A stretch of 64,000 nt of DNA from an uncultured Lachnoclostridium sp. GTDB taxonomy: Bacteria; Bacillota; Clostridia; Lachnospirales; Lachnospiraceae. Positions within the stretch are counted from its first letter, which is position 1. Each line of letters begins with the position of its first letter. The stretch spans positions 1 through 64,000 of the forward strand of contig CALWLW010000013.1 in assembly GCA_944381625.1 (NCBI GenBank). The letters are read 5' to 3'. The notes under the pieces are model-generated. The model did no database searches and was not told the origin of the DNA. It saw only the letters and a list, made by a program, of their open reading frames with translations. The position numbers and the translations under genes were made by a program. Shown piece by piece: positions 44,933 through 54,905 of this stretch.

Positions 44933-46464
44933 TCTTCCACACCCTCCTGTCTCTTAAGTCCCAGCATGTAATTGCCCAGCTCAAACTCCGTAACCGAAGA
45001 CGCGTCCTCAAAATACGCCGCCACATGCCCGTCGCACATTACCAGTATGCTGTCAGACAGCTCCATGATCTCGTTCAGGTCGGCGGACACCAGCATGACG
45101 CCTTTGCCCGCATCCCGCTGTTCCACGATCTTTTTCCATATGAATTCGTTGGCGCCCACGTCAATGCCCCTGGTGGGCTGATTCGCTATCAAAAGTTTAG
45201 GGTCTGAGGAAAATTCTCTTGCAACCACCACTTTCTGCATGTTGCCTCCGGAGAGCATCCCCGCCAGCTGCTCATCATTCTTGCACAGAATCGTAAAATC
45301 TTCGATCAGCGTTTCCCCTCTCTCATGGATCTTCTTATAGTCAAGGAGCCCGTTCTTCTTCAGTTCCGGCGAGTCGACCGTATCCGCAATCAGATTGGCC
45401 CAGATGGGCAGGTTCCCGGCGGCTCCTGTCTTGATCCGGTCCTCCGGAATATAGGAAAGACCGTTCTTCCTGATAGTTTTTATACTTTTTCCCAAAAGCT
45501 CGCTGCCCTCAAACAGGATGCTTCCGGTCGCATCCGGGTAAAATCCGAACACCGCTTCAGCCAGTTCATTCTGCCCGTTGCCTTCCACGCCTGCCACTCC
45601 CAGGATCTGCCCTTTCCTTATTTTGAAGCTCACGTTATCCAGAAGCCTGCGTCCTTCTTTGTTTGTGTAATTCAGGTTTTTCACAGAAAGGAGTACATCC
45701 CCGAACCGGGCAGGCTTCTTATTCACTTTAAGGACCACGTCCCGGCCCACCATGAAGCGGGAGATTCCTTCTTCCGTCGCGTTCTTTACTTCCATGGAGC
45801 CAACGGTTCTTCCGGCCCTGAGCACCGTCAGATTATCACAGATCTGCATGACCTCCCTGATCTTGTGGGATATGAAGATAATCGTATGTCCGTTCTTTTT
45901 CAGCATGAGCAGCTGCTCGAACAGTTCCTGGGTCTCCTGCGGAGTAAGAACCGCAGTGGGCTCGTCCAGGATCAGAAGCTTTGCACCCCTTAACAGAACC
46001 TTCAATATCTCCACTTTCTGTTTCTGACCCACGGAAATATCGCCCACCACCGCCATCGGGTCCACTTTAAGATTATATTTGTCCGCAGTCTCCTGCACCA
46101 GACGGACAGCCTCTCGGGTATCCGTCATCACACCCTTTTTAGGCTCCATTCCAAGCACCACGTTTTCGTAGACGCGAAGAGAATCCACAAGCATAAAATG
46201 CTGATGCACCATCCCTATGCCTTTTTTGATGGCATCAGAGGCGTTTTTCACCTTCAGCTCTTCTCCTTTATACCAGACCTTGCCTTCCGTAGCCTCTTCA
46301 TCGCCAAAAAGTATTTTCATGAGGGTACTTTTTCCCGCGCCGTTCTCGCCCATCAGAGCATGAATCTCACCTTCCATAACACTGAGATTTACATCCTTGT
46401 TGGCCATGACACCGTTGGGATAGACCTTCGTTATATGTTCCATTCGTAAAATCTCATTTCCCAT
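44929..46464 (-). CDS. BMP-type ABC transporter ATPase (two ABC domains)
   Basis: This RbsA/NupO-like protein has two ABC domains. The first has Walker A GENGAGKSTLMK and signature ISVGQKQKVEI; the second has the altered Walker A GVEGNGQNELAE and signature MLSGGNMQKVVVAREF, as usual in this family. The ATG at 46464 follows GGAG at eight bases; a TTG two codons upstream is less likely. It energises import of the BMP ligand. Confidence 0.93.
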   Translation of the reverse strand: MGNEILRMEHITKVYPNGVMANKDVNLSVMEGEIHALMGENGAGKSTLMKILFGDEEATEGKVWYKGEELKVKNASDAIKKGIGMVHQHFMLVDSLRVYENVVLGMEPKKGVMTDTREAVRLVQETADKYNLKVDPMAVVGDISVGQKQKVEILKVLLRGAKLLILDEPTAVLTPQETQELFEQLLMLKKNGHTIIFISHKIREVMQICDNLTVLRAGRTVGSMEVKNATEEGISRFMVGRDVVLKVNKKPARFGDVLLSVKNLNYTNKEGRRLLDNVSFKIRKGQILGVAGVEGNGQNELAEAVFGFYPDATGSILFEGSELLGKSIKTIRKNGLSYIPEDRIKTGAAGNLPIWANLIADTVDSPELKKNGLLDYKKIHERGETLIEDFTILCKNDEQLAGMLSGGNMQKVVVAREFSSDPKLLIANQPTRGIDVGANEFIWKKIVEQRDAGKGVMLVSADLNEIMELSDSILVMCDGHVAAYFEDASSVTEFELGNYMLGLKRQEGVEE

Positions 46465-46501
46465 AGTCAACTCTCCGATTTTTACAATAAGCTTGGTAAA
46501 A

Positions 46502-46544
46502 GCAGGCGCCGGAGGGCTGTCCGAAGCAGTCCCCCGACGCCTGC
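46502..46544 (-). terminator. intra-operon hairpin between the binding-protein and ATPase genes
   Basis: Arms beginning GCAGGCG and ending CGCCTGC extend over about 18 positions with two wobbles and one mismatch, around a CTTCGG loop (UUCG tetraloop type). TTTTACC follows on the minus strand. This is a common arrangement that ends part of the transcripts so that the binding protein is made in excess. Confidence 0.7.
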
Positions 46545-46585
46545 AGTTTCTGTTTTGCTGTTCAGCTTAAAACGCCCATATACGT

Positions 46586-47734
46586 TTACGGTGCCACAGA
46601 GTCGATCAGCGCCTGAACCTCTGTCTGGTCCGCGTCTCCCAGAGCGGTGGGAATCTCCACATTCCCGTCGATTACTTCCTGCTTCTTCTCCTCGATCACA
46701 GACTTGATGTCATCCGGAACGTTCTTCTGGAAATACTCGTTGTCAGCGATGCCTGCTCCGTTCTCAGCGATGCCGAGCTCCTCATAATCGCCCCACGGCA
46801 CAGTTCCTTCCATCTCCATATTTGCCATTCTCACCAGGGAGTCGCCCACATTCTTGAGCACGGACGTAAGGATCACGTTTGCTTTATCCTCATCTACTCC
46901 TGCGAAGAGCATGGACTGGTCAGAATCCACACCGATGATGTATTTGCCCATATCAACAGCGGCTTCCACGCATCCCAGGCCTGCCTGCTCCGCCGCCGGG
47001 AAGATGATGTCCACGCCCTGATTGTACTGGGCAATCGCCGTCTCTTTTCCTTTTGCCGTATCATCCCAGGAACCAATATAGGATACGTAAACTTTAATAT
47101 CCGGATCTACCGATTTGGCGCCTGCGATGTAGCCCACAAGGAAGTCCGTGATGATGGGATGCTCGGATCCGCCGATAAATCCAATCTTATTGTCCGCGTT
47201 GGCGTATTCCATATCCGACTGCGTTACAAGCGCCGCCAGCACGCCTGCCAGATAAGAGCCTTCATTCTGCTTGTAGCTGATGGCGTACAGGTTCGGATAT
47301 TGATCCGTTTCAATGGTGCAGTCAAAAGCGACGAATTTCTGTTCCGGAAATTCTTCCGCCACTTTCTGAATCGTCTCAATGGAGGAAGAACCGTTGGAAA
47401 TGATCACATCGTACTCTCCCTCTTCTGCCAGATCCTGGAAAGTGGGCTCCCATTTCGTCTGGTCTCTTCCCACTTCAATCACTCTGGTCTCGCATCCCAG
47501 CGATGCCGCAATCTCCTCGATGCCCGCATTGGCAGAGTCATTAAACGATTTGTCGCCAAGCTGTCCCGTGCAGACAAACACGAAGGACGGCTTGCTCTCA
47601 TCTGCTTCCGCCGCTGCTTCCGTCTCTCCCTCTCCGCTGTTTCCACTGTTCCCGCTTTCGGAAGCTCCGCATCCGGCAAGCATTGCCGCGGCAAGCGCCA
47701 GTGCCAAAAACACATTCAATCTCTTCTTAAACAT
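46586..47734 (-). CDS. BMP-family substrate-binding lipoprotein
   Basis: The 382-residue protein has a lipoprotein signal peptide with the lipobox LAGC at C22, a Ser/Gly/Glu linker, and a BMP domain (PSFVFVCTGQLGDKSFNDSANAGI; NKIGFIGGSEHPIITDFLVGYIAGA; DIIFPAAEQAGLGCVEAA). Characterised members of this family bind nucleosides. It is the first gene of the operon, has AAGGAGG before the ATG and a promoter at 47797-47824, and faces the divergent regulator. Confidence 0.94.
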   Translation of the reverse strand: MFKKRLNVFLALALAAAMLAGCGASESGNSGNSGEGETEAAAEADESKPSFVFVCTGQLGDKSFNDSANAGIEEIAASLGCETRVIEVGRDQTKWEPTFQDLAEEGEYDVIISNGSSSIETIQKVAEEFPEQKFVAFDCTIETDQYPNLYAISYKQNEGSYLAGVLAALVTQSDMEYANADNKIGFIGGSEHPIITDFLVGYIAGAKSVDPDIKVYVSYIGSWDDTAKGKETAIAQYNQGVDIIFPAAEQAGLGCVEAAVDMGKYIIGVDSDQSMLFAGVDEDKANVILTSVLKNVGDSLVRMANMEMEGTVPWGDYEELGIAENGAGIADNEYFQKNVPDDIKSVIEEKKQEVIDGNVEIPTALGDADQTEVQALIDSVAP

Positions 47735-47769
47735 AATGATCCTCCTTGTTGATTTTGGTTAAGAAAATA

Positions 47770-47787
47770 GTTTCCGAAACAAGTTTC
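47770..47787. promoter_or_regulatory. candidate operator for the LacI-PfkB regulator
   Basis: Two overlapping inverted repeats share the half-site GAAAC: GTTTCCGAAAC (47770-47780) and GAAACAAGTTTC (47776-47787). They lie just downstream of the -10 box of the binding-protein gene, where a bound LacI-type repressor would block transcription. The link to the regulator is inference from position. Confidence 0.5.
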
Positions 47788-47796
47788 TTGAGATAA

Positions 47797-47824
47797 ATTA
47801 TATTATACTTCGACAATTTGTCAA
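47797..47824 (-). promoter_or_regulatory. promoter of the BMP transporter operon
   Basis: On the minus strand a perfect TTGACA (47819-47824) and a perfect TATAAT (47797-47802) are 16 bases apart, about 65 bases before the lipoprotein start. A strong promoter of this kind is expected to need repression. Confidence 0.8.
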
Positions 47825-47902
47825 CCACTATATGTCAAAATAATGTAAATTTGTACTGATTTCACAAATTCCCGTCACATTTTTTGTGTATTGTGTTTTT
47901 TG

Positions 47903-47931
47903 TTTACTTTTACCAGTCCATACTATATAAT
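47903..47931 (+). promoter_or_regulatory. promoter of the LacI-PfkB regulator gene
   Basis: TTTACT (47903-47908) and a perfect TATAAT (47926-47931) are separated by 17 bases on the plus strand, about 60 bases before the start codon at 47991. Confidence 0.6.
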
Positions 47932-47990
47932 ATTTGCGTATCAGACACCCAAAAATTCGAGTACATAAATTCCATAAATACAGGAAAGCC

Positions 47991-49901
47991 ATGAAAATCA
48001 AAGAAATTGCCAAACTGGCGGGGGTATCCGTCTCCACCGTCTCCAAGATCATGAACGGGAAAGACGAGAGCATCAGCGCCGAAACAAGGGAACACGTTCT
48101 TAAAATCGCAAAAGAATATCATTATACGCCCTATTCGTCCGTACTCTCCCCCGTCACAAAATCTCTGACCATCGGAGTCATATTCAGAAACGCATCCGAC
48201 ATCTCCATGACCATGACCGGGATTCTGGATACCGCAGGGGATCTGGGATACTCTGTCATCATGTGCGAAAGCAAGAATTCCCCGGAGACCGAACTCAAAA
48301 ACATATCGCTGTTAAGTTCCAAGAATGTGGACGGAATCCTCTGGGAGCCCGTGGACCCGGCCAATGAGGAAAGTATCAAATCCTGCGCCGTTCCCTATCA
48401 GATCATAAACTCCAATATGGACGGTTCCGCCAATATCGATTATGAGAAGCTGGGGTATGCCGCCACGGAGGTCCTGATCCAGAAGCACCACACCAATATC
48501 GCATGCCTTCTGAGCCGCGGAACCCGGACAGACGCCTTTTTCAGAGGTTACAGGAAATGTCTGTTTGACCATAATATCAATTTTAACGAAGAATTCGTCA
48601 TTAACCTCAGCCGGCATTCCCCTGAAAATTTTCTTTTAGGAAAGATCGGCGAACACAAGATCAGCGGGCTGGTAATCTCCCATTACGCGTCAGCCATCAA
48701 ACTGTACGAGCTTCTGAATAAGCTGCATTACACCACGCCTTATGATGTTTCCATGGTATCGCTGAAGGATGACACCCGGATCAAATCCGACTATCCTCCA
48801 ATCTCAACTTTTACCATACCTCATTGTGATTTTGGGAAATCCGTTACCAGATATCTGATAGACGTCGTTGAAAAAAAAGAAACAGCCTCCATACCGGCGG
48901 CATCCGGCAGGCTTTTTGACATAGAAGCAAGGCTTGACAATGAATATTCCATTGACATTCCTTTTTTGTCCCGCTCAAAAAAGGTAATCGTTGTGGGGAG
49001 TATCAATATAGACCATTATCTGAATTTTGACACGCTCCCCCACACAGGAAAAACGGTCAGCACCTCTTCGGCATCCATACACTCCGGCGGCAAATGCCTG
49101 AACGAAGCCCTGGGCGTCGCCAAGCTGGGACACAACACCGCGATTATCGCAAATGTGGGGAACGACACAGACGCCGATATCATCTACGACCTGGTAAAAG
49201 AGTATCCCATAGACACCGCGGGGCTCAGAAGATGCCAGGGGTATCAGACCGGCCAGTCGTATATATTTGTGCAGAAAGATGGAAACTCCATGATTTCCAT
49301 CATGCTCGGCGCCAATGATTCCATGGACGCCTCCTGCATCGTCGGCAATGAACGGCTTTTTACCAACGCGTCCTACTGCCTGATCCAGACTGAGATCCCT
49401 CTTCCCGCGGTCATGGAGGCATGCCGGACCGCAAAGCGGTACGGAATACGTACCGTATTAAAGCCCAGCGCCTGCCCGCAGCTTCCGGAAGAGCTTTTGA
49501 GCATGGTCGACATGATTGTGCCCAATCTGGACGAAATCAACGAAATATGCCCTTTCCAAAAAACCATGGAAGAAAAAGCCGATTTCCTTCTCTCCTGCGG
49601 CATCGGCACTGTCATCGTCACGTTGGGCGAAGAGGGATGCTACATCAAAAGCAGCGAATATCAATGCGAATGCAGGCTCCCTGCTGTGAACTTTGTGTCC
49701 GTGGACAGCACCGGAGCATGCGACGCCTTCATAAGCGCGCTGGTTTCTTACATGCTTTACGGATATGACCTGATCGCTTCCGCCAAAATCGCCGCATATG
49801 CGGCCGGTTTTTCCATCACAAGGCAGGGAACCACCACAGGACTGATCGATAAAGACAGCCTGGAAGCCTATATCAGACAAAAAGAACCCGAACTGCTGTA
49901 A
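47991..49901 (+). CDS. LacI-family regulator fused to a PfkB sugar kinase domain
   Basis: The ATG at 47991 (AGGA upstream) gives MKIKEIAKLAGVSVSTVSKIMNGKDESIS, a standard LacI HTH and hinge; an in-frame ATG 19 codons earlier lacks these features. Residues about 60-325 are a LacI sensor domain. From about 329 (KVIVVGSINIDHYLNFDTLPHTG) to the end (636) is a full ribokinase-like domain with HSGGKCLNEALGVAKLG and the anion-hole motif DSTGACDAF, catalytic Asp 578; the usual GAGD is GACD. The domain may sense the sugar, phosphorylate it, or both. It is divergent from the transporter/ADP-ribosylglycohydrolase operon, which carries a separate PfkB kinase, and is its likely repressor. Confidence 0.9.
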   Translation: MKIKEIAKLAGVSVSTVSKIMNGKDESISAETREHVLKIAKEYHYTPYSSVLSPVTKSLTIGVIFRNASDISMTMTGILDTAGDLGYSVIMCESKNSPETELKNISLLSSKNVDGILWEPVDPANEESIKSCAVPYQIINSNMDGSANIDYEKLGYAATEVLIQKHHTNIACLLSRGTRTDAFFRGYRKCLFDHNINFNEEFVINLSRHSPENFLLGKIGEHKISGLVISHYASAIKLYELLNKLHYTTPYDVSMVSLKDDTRIKSDYPPISTFTIPHCDFGKSVTRYLIDVVEKKETASIPAASGRLFDIEARLDNEYSIDIPFLSRSKKVIVVGSINIDHYLNFDTLPHTGKTVSTSSASIHSGGKCLNEALGVAKLGHNTAIIANVGNDTDADIIYDLVKEYPIDTAGLRRCQGYQTGQSYIFVQKDGNSMISIMLGANDSMDASCIVGNERLFTNASYCLIQTEIPLPAVMEACRTAKRYGIRTVLKPSACPQLPEELLSMVDMIVPNLDEINEICPFQKTMEEKADFLLSCGIGTVIVTLGEEGCYIKSSEYQCECRLPAVNFVSVDSTGACDAFISALVSYMLYGYDLIASAKIAAYAAGFSITRQGTTTGLIDKDSLEAYIRQKEPELL

Positions 49902-49915
49902 CAGCAGTTCGGGTT
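49885..49915. terminator. hairpin with the regulator's stop codon in its loop
   Basis: AACCCGAACTGCTG and CAGCAGTTCGGGTT form a perfect 14-bp stem whose 3-base loop is exactly the TAA stop of the LacI-PfkB gene. It is followed by only a short T tract. It lies in the convergent gap with dnaJ and could serve both genes; a second weak stem (GGCAG/CTGCC) lies at about 49923-49938. Confidence 0.75.
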
Positions 49916-49955
49916 TCGGAAAGGCAGCAAAAACTGCCCCTGTATTTCGGTTTTC

Positions 49956-51128
49956 TTATAGATCCTCCAGATTCTCCTTCAGCTTATCCATAAAACCTTT
50001 CTTCTTGGGCTTTCCGCCTTCGCCTTTCTGGTTCAGCGTATTCCCATTGGCCATATCGTAGTTCTTGAGCGCTTCCTTAGCCGCATGGCTTAAGCTGGTG
50101 GGTACTTCCACCACCAGGGTCACATAGTGGTCGCCGCGCACGCTCTTGTTGCGCAGGGACGGCATACCTTTGCCGCGCAGGCGGACGCGGGTGTCGGTCT
50201 GCGTACCGGCCTTCACGTCGTACTCCACTTCGCCGTCCACGGTTTTGATGCGGATGGTGCCGCCCAGGGCCGCCACCGGGAAGCTGATGGGTACGGTGGA
50301 GTAGATGTCCATATCCTGCCTCTGGAAGATGGGATGGCGGGATACCAGCACTTCCACCAGGAGATCGCCTCTGGGACCTCCGTTGACGCCCGGCTCGCCT
50401 TTTCCTCTGATGCGGATGCTCTGGCCGTTGTCGATGCCGGCCGGCACCGTAACCGCAATCTTTTTCTTGTTGGAAACATAACCCGTTCCATAGCAGTCCG
50501 GGCATTTCTCTTTGATAATCTTGCCGGTACCGTTACAGTCGGGGCACGGACGCACGTTCTGCACCATGCCGAACAGGGACTGCTGGGTATAGACCACCTG
50601 GCCCTTGCCGCCGCACTTGGGACAGGTCTGCGGGGATGTGCCCGGCTTCGCGCCGGTGCCGTGGCAGGTGGCACACTCATCCTTCAGAACCAGTTCCAGC
50701 TCTTTGTCGCAGCCGGTGACTGCCTCCTCAAAGGTGATCCTGATGCTGGCCCGCAGGTTCGCCCCCTGCATGGGGCCGTTATTGGCCCTGCGGCTTCTGC
50801 CGCCGCCGAAGATATCTCCGAAAATATCCCCGAAGATATCGCCCATATCCGCGCCGTTGAAGTCAAAGCCGCCGAAGCCTCCGCCCCCGCCGCCCTGTTC
50901 AAAGGCCGCATGGCCGAACTGGTCGTATTTGCGCCTCTTGTCCGGGTCGCTCAGCACCGCGTACGCCTCGGACGCTTCTTTGAACTTCTGCTCCGCGTCC
51001 TTGTCTCCCGGATTCATGTCCGGATGATATTTTTTTGCCAGTTTTCTGTAAGCACTTTTAATGGCGGCGTCATCGGCGTTTCGGTCCACTCCCAGAACCT
51101 CGTAATAGTCTCTTTTCGTCTCTGCCAT
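49956..51128 (-). CDS. dnaJ: chaperone protein DnaJ
   Basis: The 390-residue protein is a full type I DnaJ: J-domain with [10 protein letters not shown], a Gly/Phe region, four zinc-finger repeats ([32 protein letters not shown]), and C-terminal substrate domains. It delivers unfolded proteins to DnaK and stimulates its ATPase. It is the last gene of the hrcA-grpE-dnaK-dnaJ operon and converges with the LacI-PfkB gene. Confidence 0.98.
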   Translation of the reverse strand: MAETKRDYYEVLGVDRNADDAAIKSAYRKLAKKYHPDMNPGDKDAEQKFKEASEAYAVLSDPDKRRKYDQFGHAAFEQGGGGGGFGGFDFNGADMGDIFGDIFGDIFGGGRSRRANNGPMQGANLRASIRITFEEAVTGCDKELELVLKDECATCHGTGAKPGTSPQTCPKCGGKGQVVYTQQSLFGMVQNVRPCPDCNGTGKIIKEKCPDCYGTGYVSNKKKIAVTVPAGIDNGQSIRIRGKGEPGVNGGPRGDLLVEVLVSRHPIFQRQDMDIYSTVPISFPVAALGGTIRIKTVDGEVEYDVKAGTQTDTRVRLRGKGMPSLRNKSVRGDHYVTLVVEVPTSLSHAAKEALKNYDMANGNTLNQKGEGGKPKKKGFMDKLKENLEDL

Positions 51129-51154
51129 AATCTCCTACCCTTTCACGCAGGAAT

Positions 51155-51177
51155 GCAGGCATGCTGCGCATGCCTGC
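51155..51177 (-). promoter_or_regulatory. hairpin between dnaK and dnaJ
   Basis: GCAGGCATGC and GCATGCCTGC form a perfect 10-bp stem with a 3-base loop in the 78-base gap. It lacks a T-run, so partial termination, mRNA processing or protection of the dnaK transcript are all possible. Confidence 0.5.
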
Positions 51178-51206
51178 CCCCATCGCTATTCGCTCTTATC
51201 TTCTTT

Positions 51207-53081
<1,875 letters not shown>

Positions 53082-53095
53082 CTATATTTCCATCG

Positions 53096-53755
53096 TTAAT
53101 TTGCCACTTTTACCATGCTGTGCCGAAGCACCGCATCTTTATATTTATAACCCTTCTGGAATTCCTCGGCGATCACATTCTCGCCCAGCTCCCCGTCCTC
53201 CACATGCATCACCGCGTTGTGGAATTCGGGATCAAATTCCTGGCCTACCGCATCGATAGGGGTTACGCCCAAATCTGTGAGCACGGCCATCAGCTGCTTG
53301 TAGATCATCTCCATGCCGCTGGCCACCGGCCCGCCCTGCTCTTCTTCCGGTATACTCTTCAGCCCTCTCTCAAAATTGTCCACCACCGGGAGGATCTTCT
53401 CGATCACTTCCCTGGCGCCCACCGAATACATCTGGGCTTTCTCCCGTTCCGTCCGGTTGCGGAAGTTCTCAAACTCCGCCAGCTGGCGTTTCAGCTTATC
53501 CGTCAGATCCGCGATCTGCTCATCTTTTTTATCTTTCTTTTCTTTTTTCTTAAAGAAACCTTTTTTCTCGCTCTGGGCGCCGTCCTCCGGCGCTTTCTCT
53601 TCGTCCTTCGCCGTATCAGGCCCCGGCGCGTCCTGCGTCCCGGGCTCCTGCGTTCCGGCTTCCTCTTCCGCCGGGGCTTCCTGCGTCATCTCTTCCGCCT
53701 CGTCCGCCGGAGCGGTATCCGGATTCATCTCCTGTACCATATCCTTTTCTTCCAC
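53096..53755 (-). CDS. grpE: nucleotide exchange factor GrpE
   Basis: The 219-residue GrpE has a long acidic, low-complexity N-terminus, a Lys-rich segment, the coiled-coil region (DLTDKLKRQLAEFENFRNRTEREK) and the C-terminal beta domain (VTPIDAVGQEFDPEFHNAVM). The start is probably GTG at 53755, since AGGCGG lies six bases before it and the next ATG (five codons on) has poor spacing. It exchanges ADP for ATP on DnaK. Confidence 0.95.
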   Translation of the reverse strand: MEEKDMVQEMNPDTAPADEAEEMTQEAPAEEEAGTQEPGTQDAPGPDTAKDEEKAPEDGAQSEKKGFFKKKEKKDKKDEQIADLTDKLKRQLAEFENFRNRTEREKAQMYSVGAREVIEKILPVVDNFERGLKSIPEEEQGGPVASGMEMIYKQLMAVLTDLGVTPIDAVGQEFDPEFHNAVMHVEDGELGENVIAEEFQKGYKYKDAVLRHSMVKVAN

Positions 53756-53769
53756 GTCTATCCGCCTTT

Positions 53770-54792
53770 CTATTTATGGAAAACCTCATCCAGTTGTTCC
53801 ATCATGGTTTTCAATGCGCTCATGACATTCTCATAATCCATTCTCTTCGGCCCGATGATTCCCACCGTTCCCTGGAGGCCCTGGCCGATCTCATAGGTGG
53901 CCGTGACCACGCTGCAGTCCTTCATGCTCTGTACAGGCGTCTCGCTGCCGATATAAACATGAATCCCTTTCTCTTCGCTGTTCAGGGTCTCATTCACCAG
54001 CTCCACCAGATTCTGCTTCTCTTCCAGTGTCCGGATCAGTTCGCTGGCCTTTCCGTTGTCGGACAGCTCCGGATAACGGAAAATATTGGTGGCGCCTCCG
54101 GTGTAGATCTCCATGCCTTCGTCTCCATGGATCGCTTCCGCCACGGCGTCCACCACGTCGCTGATCAGATCGCTGTGGATCCCCGCCTGCTCTTTCATGC
54201 TGGAAATCATCTGGAGGTTGATCTCCTCGATCGTCTTCCCGTTCAGCATGGTGTTCAGCAGGATATTCAGCTTCAGGAGCGTCTCGTCGTCCAGCACGCC
54301 GTTCACCGGCAGGAGCTTGTTGCGGATCACATTTCCCTCCGCCACGATCACCGCCAGGATCTGGTTCTCATCCACTCTGGAGAGCTGGATGAACTTCAGC
54401 TTGTTCTGATGGTACTGGGGCGTGGAAATCATCGTCGCGTAGTTCGTATTGGTGGCCAGCACCTTTACGATCTGCTTGAGCACCTGCTCCATGCGGTCGG
54501 TCCGCTGGATCATCAGTTCCTTGAACTCCGTGACCTCCCGGTCCTTCTCCTGGATCAGCCGATCCACATACAGACGGTATCCTTTGTCAGAAGGGACGCG
54601 GCCGGCCGAGGTATGGGGCTGGATAATATAACCCATCTCCTCCAGATCCGACATCTCGTTGCGGATCGTGGCCGAACTCAGCTTCAGGTCCGAGTACTTG
54701 GAAATGGTCCTGGAGCCCACCGGCTCTCCGGTCTCCATATAATTCTGAATGATTGCCTGAAGAATTTTGATCTTCCTCTCATCCAGTTCCAT
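53770..54792 (-). CDS. hrcA: heat-inducible transcription repressor HrcA
   Basis: The 340-residue repressor has the N-terminal winged helix (MELDERKIKILQAIIQNYMETGEPVGSRTISKYSDLKLSSATIRNEM, split here as family start and HTH) and a GAF-like sensor region with LFNTxL-like dimer segments. It binds CIRCE and needs GroEL to stay active. It is the first gene of the operon and a perfect CIRCE lies 25 bases upstream, so it represses its own operon. Confidence 0.97.
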   Translation of the reverse strand: MELDERKIKILQAIIQNYMETGEPVGSRTISKYSDLKLSSATIRNEMSDLEEMGYIIQPHTSAGRVPSDKGYRLYVDRLIQEKDREVTEFKELMIQRTDRMEQVLKQIVKVLATNTNYATMISTPQYHQNKLKFIQLSRVDENQILAVIVAEGNVIRNKLLPVNGVLDDETLLKLNILLNTMLNGKTIEEINLQMISSMKEQAGIHSDLISDVVDAVAEAIHGDEGMEIYTGGATNIFRYPELSDNGKASELIRTLEEKQNLVELVNETLNSEEKGIHVYIGSETPVQSMKDCSVVTATYEIGQGLQGTVGIIGPKRMDYENVMSALKTMMEQLDEVFHK

Positions 54793-54816
54793 GTCCTCAC
54801 CCCTTCCTCTGTACTG

Positions 54817-54843
54817 TTAGCACTCAGCTTTTAAGAGTGCTAA
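54817..54843. promoter_or_regulatory. CIRCE operator (HrcA-binding site)
   Basis: TTAGCACTC, nine bases, GAGTGCTAA: an exact match to the CIRCE consensus, located between the promoter and the hrcA start. It places hrcA-grpE-dnaK-dnaJ under HrcA control. Confidence 0.98.
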
Positions 54844-54857
54844 CATTTACTGTAAAT

Positions 54858-54887
54858 AAAATAGCACCCCGCAGGGTGCTTTGTCAA
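54858..54887 (-). promoter_or_regulatory. hrcA promoter
   Basis: On the minus strand TTGACA (54882-54887) and TATTTT (54858-54863) are separated by 18 bases, just upstream of CIRCE. The spacer is almost entirely the hairpin described in the next entry. Confidence 0.65.
54860..54882 (-). terminator. terminator of the TPR lipoprotein gene, inside the hrcA promoter
   Basis: AGCACCC and GGGTGCT form a 7-bp stem with a short loop, followed by ATTTTATTT on the minus strand. It lies 24 bases after the lipoprotein stop and within the hrcA -35/-10 spacer. Confidence 0.7.
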
Positions 54888-54905
54888 GATGTTTTTGGAA
54901 TAAAT

